A DNA stretch of 64,000 nt from Streptomyces indicus (lineage in GTDB: Bacteria; Actinomycetota; Actinomycetes; Streptomycetales; Streptomycetaceae). The DNA lies in assembly GCF_900100315.1 (NCBI RefSeq), contig NZ_FNFF01000001.1, positions 1,054,001-1,118,000 of the forward strand, given 5' to 3'. The notes under the pieces are model-generated. The model saw nothing but the letters and a program-made list of their open reading frames with translations. It made no database searches and was not told the origin of the DNA. A program made the translations under genes and the position numbers. Positions within the stretch are counted from its first letter, which is position 1, and the number at the start of each line of letters is the position of its first letter. Of this stretch, positions 34,357 to 43,451 are shown in pieces.

Positions 34357-35185
34357 GCTCTCGCCGCGCGCGAAGCTCGTCCTGTACGGGGTCATGCTGG
34401 TCCTGTGCGTCCCGTTCGTCTTCCCGACGTGGTGGATGGCCAGTTCGTCCCTGAAGCCGGTGAGCGAGGTGTTCGCCTTCCCGCCGTCGCTGCTTCCGGC
34501 GAACCCGACGGCCTCGGCGTACGAGAAGGTCTTCGAGCTCCAGCCATTCGGGCAGCAGTACTTCAACAGCATGTACATCGCTGTGGTCGTGACGCTCGGC
34601 ACGCTGGTCGTGTCGTCGATGGCCGGCTACGCCTTCGCGCGCATCCGCTTCCGCGGCCAGAACGTGCTCTTCCTGGTCGTCCTGACCGGCCTGCTGATCC
34701 CGTCCGAGGTGACGATCGTCCCGCTGTTCCAGATGTTCAACGACTGGGGCATGATCGACACGCACTGGCCGCTGATCCTCGTCCCGGTCCTGGGCGCGCC
34801 CAGCGTGCTGGCCACCTTCATCATGCGGCAGTTCTTCATCGCGCTGCCGGGTGAGCTGGAGGAGGCGGCCCGCATGGACGGTCTCGGCCGCTTCGCGATC
34901 TACTGGCGGATCGCGCTGCCGCTGGCCCGCCCGGCCCTGGCGGCGGTGGCCATCTTCACCTTCCTGCACAGCTGGAACCTGTTCCTCGAACCGATCGTGT
35001 ACCTGACGACCCCGGACATGTTCACGCTCCCCCAGGCCCTCACGCAGTACGTGGACGCGTACGGCGGCCCGATGTGGAACGTCCAGCTGGCGGCTGCTTC
35101 GCTGACGGCCTTCCCGGTCCTGGCGGTGTTCGTGTTCGCGCAGCGGCAGTTCGTGGAGGGGCTTGCGCATACGGGGCTGAAGTAG
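34346..35185 (+). CDS. Sugar ABC transporter permease (MalG type)
   Basis: The 279-residue permease has six helices and the EAA loop EEAARMDGLGRFAIYWRIAL, plus the MalG-type N terminus PFVFPTWWMASSSLKPVSEV. It completes a family-1 sugar importer with the binding protein and first permease. The stop is followed by a short gap and the convergent DUF6578-like gene. Confidence 0.93.
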   Translation: MSRKLSPRAKLVLYGVMLVLCVPFVFPTWWMASSSLKPVSEVFAFPPSLLPANPTASAYEKVFELQPFGQQYFNSMYIAVVVTLGTLVVSSMAGYAFARIRFRGQNVLFLVVLTGLLIPSEVTIVPLFQMFNDWGMIDTHWPLILVPVLGAPSVLATFIMRQFFIALPGELEEAARMDGLGRFAIYWRIALPLARPALAAVAIFTFLHSWNLFLEPIVYLTTPDMFTLPQALTQYVDAYGGPMWNVQLAAASLTAFPVLAVFVFAQRQFVEGLAHTGLK

Positions 35186-35218
35186 GGGTGGTGCGTGACT
35201 GAAGCTGCGGCGGTTCGG

Positions 35219-35611
35219 TCAGGCCCGTCGCAGCCGCACCAGGTAGCCGAGGAACCGGTGCTCGCCGCGGTCCTCGACCCACTTCTCGGCCCGGTCCACG
35301 TCGCTGAGCAGAGCGGTGCCCGGCACGGCGTGCAGGGTGCGGTCCGCTCCCGGGGCGTACCGGCAGTGCACGTACTGGAGGGCGGTCACGGTGCCGCGCA
35401 CCCTGTTCTCCTCCCGCTCGGGGTCGGCGTCGCCGTGATGCTCCTCGGCGAAGTCGACCCCCGCGGCACGCTCGGGCCCCAGCACCTTCGCGAGCCACTC
35501 GCGGTCGGGCCGGTGCACGGTCCAGTCCACGGCGTCCCCGGTGGAGAAGGGCTCACCGCAGCACTCCATCTGCCAGCTGTCCATCCACACCGTCACCGTC
35601 AGCGCGTCCAT
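35219..35611 (-). CDS. DUF6578-like protein
   Basis: The 130-residue protein starts MDALTVTVWMDSWQMECCGE; the pattern of an N-terminal beta strand followed by WQMxCCGxPF matches a small actinomycete family I know as DUF6578. It has no signal peptide or membrane helix and contains a Cys pair (Cys17-Cys18). The function is unknown. It is read towards the ABC permease genes and lies 52 bp before the NCS1 permease stop on the same strand. Confidence 0.7.
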   Translation of the reverse strand: MDALTVTVWMDSWQMECCGEPFSTGDAVDWTVHRPDREWLAKVLGPERAAGVDFAEEHHGDADPEREENRVRGTVTALQYVHCRYAPGADRTLHAVPGTALLSDVDRAEKWVEDRGEHRFLGYLVRLRRA

Positions 35612-35663
35612 GCGCCGTGTCTACCAGGTGCGGGGCGCCGGGAGCCGGTGCCGGAGTGCCGCG

Positions 35664-37226
<1,563 letters not shown>

Positions 37227-37353
37227 GTCCGGTCCCCTCTTGAGGATTGCCGTGATGACACACCGAGCCGATGACGGAAACTGCCCACCCGACGGCTGGA
37301 ATACACCCCTTGGGACGTGGCGGTACGGTCGCCCGGGCCGCGGCGGTCCGGTC

Positions 37354-37399
37354 AGCCGGAGCAGTGGTGCGCCGGGCGGCCGGAGCAGCGGCGCGCGGG
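37354..37399. repeat. Imperfect 22-bp direct repeat after a stop codon
   Basis: Copies at 37354-37376 and 37378-37399 (agccggagcagtggtgcgcc type) lie just beyond the DUF4239 stop at 37400-37402. It is a weaker case of the duplication pattern seen elsewhere in the window. Confidence 0.55.
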
Positions 37400-38164
37400 T
37401 CAGGTACCGGCCGCCGGAAAGTGCTGGAGGAACGCGTCCGCGCCGATCGCCATCGAGCGGCTGAAGGGCGTGTCCATGTCCCAGATGAGGTAGAGCAGGA
37501 AGGCGAAGAGCGCGGAGTACAGGCCGGCCACCGTCAACTCCCGCGGTGTGCGCCGGATCTGCAGCGCGAAGACCATGCCGATGGACACCAGCGCGCCGGT
37601 GACGAGGCCGAACCACACCACGCCGGGCATGGTGGGTTCCGCCGCGGCCATCCGGTCGGCGCGGGCGTCGTCGGCGAGGGCGACCTGGTCGGTCATCGGC
37701 GCGTAGGCCTGTCCCTGGAGCTCGTCGCGCGGTTCGCTCTCCTGCACGGTGCGGCGCACGGCCGCGAAGAGCCGGTTCCCCTCCTCGGTCGGCCGGTGGT
37801 GCTCGGCCACGTGGGCCCACTCGCTGCGCACCGCGTACGTGACGTACGCGTCCACGCTGCTCCGGATCGCGGCACGTTCGGCCCCGGGGAAGACCTCGGC
37901 CCGCTCGTACACCTCGTGCAGCGCCTGGGCCTCGGTGTCCACGACGCTCTGGGCGGCGCCGCGGGCCTCCCACACGCCGGCGATCGCGAGGCCGAGCACG
38001 ATGGCATAGACCACGCCGATCATCATCGTCATGTACTCGATCACGTCGGGGGTCTGCGTGGGATCGTCGTCGTCGCCGAGCCGGCGCCGGATGAGCCCGC
38101 TGGTCACGTAGATGACGGCACCGATCGCGGCCACGGCGGCCAGCATGACGAGCCAAGGAGGCAT
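37400..38164 (-). CDS. DUF4239-type membrane protein
   Basis: The 254-residue protein starts at the ATG of MPPWLVM, preceded by GGAG. Two N-terminal helices (about 5-20 and 45-65) and two C-terminal helices (about 185-225) bracket a soluble helical loop, the layout of DUF4239 (bestrophin-like) proteins. EYMTMMIGVVYAIVLGLAIA and EAQALHEVYERAEVFPG are the conserved parts. Homologues have been compared with bestrophin ion channels, but the activity is unproven. Confidence 0.8.
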   Translation of the reverse strand: MPPWLVMLAAVAAIGAVIYVTSGLIRRRLGDDDDPTQTPDVIEYMTMMIGVVYAIVLGLAIAGVWEARGAAQSVVDTEAQALHEVYERAEVFPGAERAAIRSSVDAYVTYAVRSEWAHVAEHHRPTEEGNRLFAAVRRTVQESEPRDELQGQAYAPMTDQVALADDARADRMAAAEPTMPGVVWFGLVTGALVSIGMVFALQIRRTPRELTVAGLYSALFAFLLYLIWDMDTPFSRSMAIGADAFLQHFPAAGT

Positions 38165-38236
38165 GCCCAACTCCGGGTGTGTGTACGGGTGGTGCGGGGT
38201 GGAGCGCTGTGCTGCGGGATGGCGGGTGTGCGCGGG

Positions 38237-38806
38237 TCAGCGTCGGCCGCGGCCCGCACCGAGCGCGGCGGCGGCGAGTACGGCAGGGGCGACGAGCAGC
38301 AGGGTTCTGGTGGTGAGGGCCCCGCCCTCGGGCTTCTCGGCGGCGGACGCTCCGCGATAGGCGCGCGGGATGGCGGGAGTGGGGCTCGGGGTTGGGGTGG
38401 GAGTGGGGGTGGGTCGCGGCGGCGGATCGGCGCGCACGGGGTCCGGCGGAGGAGCGGGTGGTGCGGAGGCCGGAGGCGGGGGTGGGGGCGGTGCGGGTGG
38501 AGGCGGTGGCGGCGGTGGTGGCCGTCTGGTCGGGGCAGGGGGCGGTGGCGGCGTGCGCCGGCAGGCTGCCCGTACCGCGTCCTCGACGTCCTTCTCTCGG
38601 GCGATCCGGGCGAGTTCACCGAGATCGAGGTCTGTGCCCGTGAAGCCGCAGCCTTCGGCCGGGAGGGCAGCGGGTGCGTGTGCCGTTGCCGCCGCGGCGG
38701 GCGTGACCGGCAGGACGGGCACCGCCACGGCCGCGGCGCAGACGAGCAGTGCGCCGGCCACTCTCAGCGGCACCGCGGCGCGCGGCGGCTCACTCCGGGA
38801 CGGCAT
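38237..38806 (-). CDS. Exported Pro-rich protein with C-terminal membrane anchor
   Basis: The 189-residue protein starts at the ATG of MPSRSEPPR, 17 bp inside the prenyl-synthase-like gene. It has a signal peptide (LRVAGALLVCAAAVAVPVLP), a short folded part with GCGFTGTDLDLGELARIARE, a long Pro-rich stalk with PTPTPTPT-type runs, and a C-terminal helix TLLLVAPAVLAAAALGAGRG. No LPxTG sorting signal is present, so it would be membrane-anchored at the C terminus and span the wall. It is translationally coupled to the synthase-like gene, which is unusual company for a surface protein. Confidence 0.7.
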   Translation of the reverse strand: MPSRSEPPRAAVPLRVAGALLVCAAAVAVPVLPVTPAAAATAHAPAALPAEGCGFTGTDLDLGELARIAREKDVEDAVRAACRRTPPPPPAPTRRPPPPPPPPPAPPPPPPPASAPPAPPPDPVRADPPPRPTPTPTPTPSPTPAIPRAYRGASAAEKPEGGALTTRTLLLVAPAVLAAAALGAGRGRR

Positions 38807-39599
38807 AGCGCTCGGCGAGGGCGGCAATGGTCTTGCGGTTCATGGGAGTTCCGTCCTGGAGCGCGGACAGGGTGGCGCGGAAGATGTCCAGAGTGAGCGC
38901 ACAGAAATCTCTCACCGGCCCGCGGGGAATGGAGTCCGTGTACGCCTGCGCGCCGGGCAGATGCCTGCGCGCGTAACGGCACATGTCGTCCCTGGACCAG
39001 CCCTCGGGGAAGAAATCCACACCCCGCCCGAGGTCTGATTCACGGTTCCAGGCGATGTTCGCCGCCTGCACCGCACGGCCGAATGCGACGGCTTCGGGAA
39101 AGCGGGTGACGATCGCGGCGTGCCGGTTCCACAGGTCCGAGAGCGTGATGCCGATGGAACTCGCCACCGCGAAGGTGTAGCGGTCCAGATCGGCCTCATC
39201 CTTGATCCGGAATCCGGCCGCGACCCAGTCCGCCATCCGGTCGGCGAGCGCCGCGAGGGAGTCCCACAGGCGGGGCGCCATGTCGTGCGGCGGCAGCTGC
39301 ACGGCCCAGCGGTGGAAGTCCCGTGTGACGGGCTCCAGTTGGGCGCGGTACGGGCGGAAGAGGTGGTCCACCTGCTGTTCCGTGAACGCATCCGTCTGTA
39401 GCAGGCGGCTCGCCCCGCGCAGCAGGGCGATCTTGGCCTCGGCAGGGAGGCGCGGGTGGTCCTCGATCTGGTCGAGGGCGCGGTTCGCGAGGTAGTACGC
39501 CGCGACCGCGTCCCTCAACTCCCCGTCGAGGCGCATGATGGGCAGGAAGAACGTCCTGCTCGTGCCCTTCAGCGTTTCCATGACGTGCGTATCCAGCAT
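38790..39599 (-). CDS. Squalene/phytoene-synthase-like protein with altered second Asp motif
   Basis: The 269-residue protein has the all-helical class I isoprenoid-synthase fold. Motif 1 is YYLANRALDQIEDHP, keeping DxxED-type acidic residues. Motif 2 is ANIAWNRESDLGRGVDFFPE, where the usual first Asp is Asn, so Mg-diphosphate binding may be weakened. Early SRTFFLPIMRL matches the family's FxxS/RTF region. It may join or bind two prenyl diphosphates, or be a degenerate member. The start ATG follows GACGGAAG. It diverges from an oxygenase/ABC1-kinase operon, which suggests isoprenoid or lipid chemistry in common. Confidence 0.8.
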   Translation of the reverse strand: MLDTHVMETLKGTSRTFFLPIMRLDGELRDAVAAYYLANRALDQIEDHPRLPAEAKIALLRGASRLLQTDAFTEQQVDHLFRPYRAQLEPVTRDFHRWAVQLPPHDMAPRLWDSLAALADRMADWVAAGFRIKDEADLDRYTFAVASSIGITLSDLWNRHAAIVTRFPEAVAFGRAVQAANIAWNRESDLGRGVDFFPEGWSRDDMCRYARRHLPGAQAYTDSIPRGPVRDFCALTLDIFRATLSALQDGTPMNRKTIAALAERYAVPE

Positions 39600-39956
39600 G
39601 TACTTCCGTCTCGTGGCATTCGGCGCTCCGCGTGGACGATTCCGTGTTACCCAGGGCGCTTTGACGGCATTCCGGGAGCGGGAATTTCCGCCGCAATCCG
39701 GGAACTCATCACTCGATCGTGTTCCCACACTCCGTGTCATCCCTTGATAAATCCCGGTGTTTGAAAGCACGGATGCCTGAACTGGCGCGGGAAAAGGCAC
39801 TTTTGCCGCCGTCGGGAGTCCCGGTCGCCGCCGTCACGCCGCGTTTACGAGCGGCGGTCCCCAGGAAGTCTGCGGGGGCCGCGCCGTAGAAATGCGCCGG
39901 GCCGCCGCGTATCCGTACGACAGCGGCCGCCCGGCCTGTTCGCAGGAGGTACCTTC
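39600..39956. other. Divergent promoter region (357 bp), locally less GC-rich
   Basis: This gap holds the control signals of the synthase-like gene and of the oxygenase operon. About 39640-39790 is lower in GC than the rest and has palindromic patches around gggagcgggaatttccgcc. Minus-strand GGGAAC near 39720 resembles an ECF-type -35, but I see no matching -10. A 38-codon frame at 39773-39889 lacks a ribosome site and family and is not called. Confidence 0.45.
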
Positions 39957-41384
39957 GTGAGTGACCTTCCCCTGCCCGGACCCGGATCGCTGTGCTGGCG
40001 GCTGCTCGGCCAGCGCAGAATGCTCCTCGTGACCGGCCGGGCGCTGGTCCTGGAGGCCGCCCTGCCGGCGGGCGGTGCGGCACTGGCCCGGCACTCCACG
40101 TACCGGACGCGCCCGCTGCGCCGGCTCGAACTCACCCTGGAGAGCCTGCAACGCCTCACCTACGGCGACCCGGACACCCGGGCCCGCGAGTTCGCCCGCA
40201 TCCGCCGCGTCCACCGGCACATCAACGGAACCGATGAACAGGGCCGCCGCTACGACGGCCTGGACGACTCCAGCCGCACCTGGATCGCGGTCACGCTGTA
40301 CGACGCGATGGTCACGATGGAGCGCCTGGGCGGACGGCCGCTCACCGAGGACCAGGAAGCGCAGCTGTACGACGAGTGGCGGCTCATCATGCTCGCGTTC
40401 GGCATGGCCGACAGCACCATCCCGCGGGATGTGGCGGAGTGCCGTGCGTACCTCGCGTCCATGGTCGAGGAGACCCTGGAGGACAACCCCGAGGTGCGCC
40501 ATCTCCTCGGCGCCCTGTACGCCTCGCTGCCCCGGCCGCCGTGGCTCGCCCGCTGTCCGGCGCCGGTGTGGAAGGCGGCGTGCGCCCTCGCGGAGGTGGT
40601 GATGCGGTCCGTGCTGCGGGCCGACCTGCCCGCCGCGTACCGCCGGCGCCTGGGGCTCACCGCCCGGCGCCGGGACCGTGTCCTCTCGCGACTGGTGCAC
40701 CGTACGGCCCGCAGTTGTCTGGCCGGACGGCCCGTACGGTGGCGGTACCTGCCGCTCGCGGCGGCCGCGCTCGAGGGCCGCCCGGTTCTGCCGCGCCCGG
40801 CGCGGCGGCGCGGCCCGGTGCCGGTGCAGCGCGCGGGCGATGCGCGCCCGGTCAGGGTGGGGCGCTTCTTCGACGAGGTGCTCGACCAGACCGGCGACGG
40901 CTATCTGACCCGCGAGGACCTCCAGGCCATGGTGCGTTCGGTGTGCTGGCCCCTGGACCTCGACGAGGACGCCGAGCAGCGGGTCTACGAGGCCTTCGAC
41001 GCGTGGTGGGAACAGCTGGCGGGCCTGGACACGGACGGCGACGGCCGTGTCTCGCGGGAGGAGTTCGTGGCGGGCGCGCGGGTGGAGTCGCCGGCCGACA
41101 CGGCGGCGGAGTCCGCGGGGGAGCCGCCGTCCGGTTTGCTCACCGCCATGGGAGCGGTCTTCGACGCGGCCGACAGCGACCGCAGCGGCTGTCTGGACCT
41201 GGCCGAGTACCGCCGGATCTTCGGCCCGAAGCTGCATCCGGACGACCTGGGCCGCGGGTTCCGTGAGATCGACCGGGACGGCGACGGGCAGATCACGAAA
41301 CCCGAACTCCTCGACGCCCTGGCGCAGTTCTTCACCGCGCGCGGCGACACCGAGGCCGCCGTGCACCTGTTCGGCCGTTCCTGA
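39957..41384 (+). CDS. MpaB-type oxygenase fused to four EF-hands
   Basis: The 475-residue protein starts at a GTG behind AGGAGGTACC. Residues about 5-250 match the DUF2236 / rubber-oxygenase-MpaB fold (PGSLCWRLLGQRRMLLVTGR; VHRHINGTDEQGRRYDGLDD; RTWIAVTLYDAM). This haem-binding family oxidises prenyl chains and polyisoprene. A linker follows, then four EF-hand loops at about 310 (DQTGDGYLTRED), 358 (DTDGDGRVSREE), 406 (DSDRSGCLDLAE) and 439 (DRDGDGQITKPE). Loops 2 and 4 are canonical; 1 and 3 are variant. Calcium could therefore gate an oxygenase. It is coupled to the next two genes. Confidence 0.82.
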   Translation: MSDLPLPGPGSLCWRLLGQRRMLLVTGRALVLEAALPAGGAALARHSTYRTRPLRRLELTLESLQRLTYGDPDTRAREFARIRRVHRHINGTDEQGRRYDGLDDSSRTWIAVTLYDAMVTMERLGGRPLTEDQEAQLYDEWRLIMLAFGMADSTIPRDVAECRAYLASMVEETLEDNPEVRHLLGALYASLPRPPWLARCPAPVWKAACALAEVVMRSVLRADLPAAYRRRLGLTARRRDRVLSRLVHRTARSCLAGRPVRWRYLPLAAAALEGRPVLPRPARRRGPVPVQRAGDARPVRVGRFFDEVLDQTGDGYLTREDLQAMVRSVCWPLDLDEDAEQRVYEAFDAWWEQLAGLDTDGDGRVSREEFVAGARVESPADTAAESAGEPPSGLLTAMGAVFDAADSDRSGCLDLAEYRRIFGPKLHPDDLGRGFREIDRDGDGQITKPELLDALAQFFTARGDTEAAVHLFGRS

Positions 41385-41393
41385 GGAGTGCCC

Positions 41394-41819
41394 TTGCGCG
41401 ACCACGACGAAGAGCACGAGTCCCCGGACGGGACCGCCGAGGGTCCACGGCCTGCGCGCAGGCTGCTGCGGAGCGCGGACGGGCGGCTCACCGAGGACCG
41501 ACGCCCTGCCGAGGACGGGCGGCTCACCGACGACGGACGTCCCACCGACGACGGACGTCCCACCGGCGACGGATCCCCCGGTCGCACGGTCGGCCTCGCC
41601 GAGGTGCGGGCGCTGTTGCAGGCGGGCCAGCGGCTGCGGGTACGGGACGGGACGACGGGCGGGGACTGCACGCTGGACGTGGTCACCGAGCTCCTCGTCT
41701 CCGCCCTGCCACAGGAGGGCGCACTGCCGGGCGGTCTCGCGGGGCTGTTCGGAGGCGGACCCGCCGGACTCCTCGGCGGCGGTGGGCCGGGAGCGGCGGG
41801 CAGGGAGCGGGCCCGGTGA
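41394..41819 (+). CDS. Small PhaR-like protein with a DGRxTD hexapeptide repeat
   Basis: GAGGAG at 41383-41388 favours the TTG at 41394 as start (141 residues); a GTG at 41388 is in frame but overlaps the ribosome site. The parts PARRLLRS and VGLAEVRALLQAGQRLRVRD, then GTTGGDCTLDVVTELL, resemble the N-terminal PHB/PHA-accumulation regulator domain (RRLYDT...VTLxDIxxLV...GEDxT). Between them five 18-bp units (41478-41567) insert a hexapeptide repeat. The tail is Gly-rich. Coupling to the oxygenase and ABC1 genes points to a lipid or granule-linked role, but DNA binding is unproven. Confidence 0.65.
   Translation: MRDHDEEHESPDGTAEGPRPARRLLRSADGRLTEDRRPAEDGRLTDDGRPTDDGRPTGDGSPGRTVGLAEVRALLQAGQRLRVRDGTTGGDCTLDVVTELLVSALPQEGALPGGLAGLFGGGPAGLLGGGGPGAAGRERAR
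41478..41567 (+). repeat. Five in-frame 18-bp tandem units
   Basis: Units start at 41478, 41496, 41514, 41532 and 41550 and encode DGRLTE, DRRPAE, DGRLTD, DGRPTD and DGRPTG. The last two units are nearly identical in DNA, so they are recent. Confidence 0.85.
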
Positions 41820-43342
41820 CCCACGGACGCAGCTTCAAGGTCGGCCAGTTGATGACGCTGCTCGTCGCCGATGTGCTCACCTCGCGCGAGCGCATCGGCG
41901 TCGAGCACACCGAGCTGGCGCGCAGACAGCGCCGCGCCCGCCGCATCCGGGAGGTGATCGAGCACCTGGGGCCGTTCTGGGTGAAGGTCGGACAGATCCT
42001 CGCCACCCGATCCGATGTCGTCTCCGACGCCGTCCTGGCACAGCTGGCCGGGCTCCAGGACTCCGTGCACTCCGAGCCGTTCCCCGTCTTCGAACCGGTG
42101 CTCCGGCAGCAGCTCGGCCCCCGGTGGGCCGCCACGTTCCGGGAGATCGACACGGAGGCACCGCTCGGCTCGGCCTCGCTCGCCCAGGTCTACCGGGTGG
42201 TGCTCGCCGACGGCCGCGACGGCGTGCTCAAGGTGATGCGGCCCGGCACCCGGGAGCGCGTGTACGCCGACATGGCGTATCTGCGGCGCGGGGCGCGGCT
42301 CGCGGGCCACGCGGTGCCCCGGATCGGGTCCGTGCTCGACGTCGAGGCGACCCTTCAGGTGATCTTCGACTGCATGCAGCCGGAGCTGGACTTCACCACC
42401 GAGGCCAAGCACATGGCCCAAGGCCGGCGCATGGCACGGGACTTCAAGGGCATCCACATCCCCGAGGTGTATCTCGCCACGCCCGAGGTCCTGTTGCAGA
42501 GCACCGCACGGGGCACGGCGCTGAACCAGACGGACCTGTCGGAGTTCTCGGCCAGGCAGCGCCGCCGGATCGGCCGCGACCTGCTCACCTTCATGTACCG
42601 GGGCTACTTCGTGGAGCGGATGTTCCACGCCGACCCGCACCCGGGCAACATCTTCGTGCACCCGGAACACGGCGCCACGCTCATCGACTGGGGCATGGTC
42701 GGCCGGATCGACCGGAACCTCGGGTCACTCGGCATCATGGCCCTCACCAGCCTGGCCCAGAACGACGCGCGCGGTCTCGCCTCCGCCTGGACCGAGATGG
42801 GCCGGGCGACCCCGTTCGCCGATCTCCTCGGCTTCCAGGAGGACATGACCCGGCTCGTGCCGCTGATCACCGCAGCGGCCCTGGAGGACCTCGACTTCGG
42901 CGTGGCCCTCACCCAGGTGCTTCGCTGCGCGGCCCAGCGCGGGATCCGCACCAGTCCCATGGTCGGCATGCTCGGCAAGTCGATCACCAACATCGAGGGC
43001 TCGGTGCGCCTGGTCGCCCCCGAACTGTCCGCCCTCGACGTCTTCGAGGACGCGCTCACCGACGTCATGGTGGAGCTCGCGCGCGATGTGCTCTCCCGTG
43101 AGCAGGCGGCCCGCCGGGCCCTTGAGCTGATCCTGGCGGCCAACTCGACCTTCGACCAGCTCCGTTCCACCCTGCGCGACCTGGCGAACCGTGAACTGAC
43201 CATGCGCATCGGCCTGTTGCCCGGACACGGCATCGGCAGCGACAGCAACGGCATCCTGACCCGCCGTGTCGCCCCGGTGGTGGCGGGCGGGCTCGCGGTG
43301 TGGGGCGTACGGCGGCTGACGGGCCCGCCGAGGAGCGGCTGA
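41816..43342 (+). CDS. ABC1/UbiB-family atypical kinase
   Basis: The 508-residue protein starts at a GTG overlapping the previous stop. All family motifs are present: KxGQ as FWVKVGQILATRSD, the Ala-rich loop PLGSASLAQVYR, VLKVMRPG with the ATP Lys, QPELDFTTEAKHM, MFHADPHPGNIFV and the metal site LIDWGMVG. A C-terminal hydrophobic helix (VAPVVAGGLAVWGV) may anchor it. UbiB/Coq8 members use ATP to aid isoprenoid-quinone or other lipid pathways at membranes. Here the partner is an EF-hand oxygenase. Its stop codon lies in a duplicated segment. Confidence 0.93.
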   Translation: MTHGRSFKVGQLMTLLVADVLTSRERIGVEHTELARRQRRARRIREVIEHLGPFWVKVGQILATRSDVVSDAVLAQLAGLQDSVHSEPFPVFEPVLRQQLGPRWAATFREIDTEAPLGSASLAQVYRVVLADGRDGVLKVMRPGTRERVYADMAYLRRGARLAGHAVPRIGSVLDVEATLQVIFDCMQPELDFTTEAKHMAQGRRMARDFKGIHIPEVYLATPEVLLQSTARGTALNQTDLSEFSARQRRRIGRDLLTFMYRGYFVERMFHADPHPGNIFVHPEHGATLIDWGMVGRIDRNLGSLGIMALTSLAQNDARGLASAWTEMGRATPFADLLGFQEDMTRLVPLITAAALEDLDFGVALTQVLRCAAQRGIRTSPMVGMLGKSITNIEGSVRLVAPELSALDVFEDALTDVMVELARDVLSREQAARRALELILAANSTFDQLRSTLRDLANRELTMRIGLLPGHGIGSDSNGILTRRVAPVVAGGLAVWGVRRLTGPPRSG

Positions 43343-43376
43343 ACGCGGCTGACCGGCCCGCCGAGGAGCGCTGAAC
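43315..43376 (+). repeat. 33-bp direct repeat spanning a stop codon
   Basis: Copies at 43315-43344 and 43348-43376 differ by one substitution and one deletion. The first contains the ABC1-kinase TGA at 43340-43342; the second repeats it at 43372-43374. Confidence 0.85.
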
Positions 43377-43410
43377 CCGGCCGGTCGGCCGCTCCGCGCC
43401 CGGTGGACGC

Positions 43411-43448
43411 GGCGAGCGCGCCGTGAGCCCCGTCCCGCGCGCTCCGCC
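43411..43448. terminator. Hairpin between convergent genes
   Basis: GAGCGCGC at 43414-43421 pairs with GCGCGCTC at 43437-43444, extended by GGC/GCC with one bulge. It lies just before the LLM stop at 43452. Confidence 0.55.
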
Positions 43449-43451
43449 CCC

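Noticed and set aside
39773..39889. 38-codon forward frame with a TTA codon in the divergent region
   Set aside because: No ribosome site, weak codon bias and no recognisable family; treated as non-coding.
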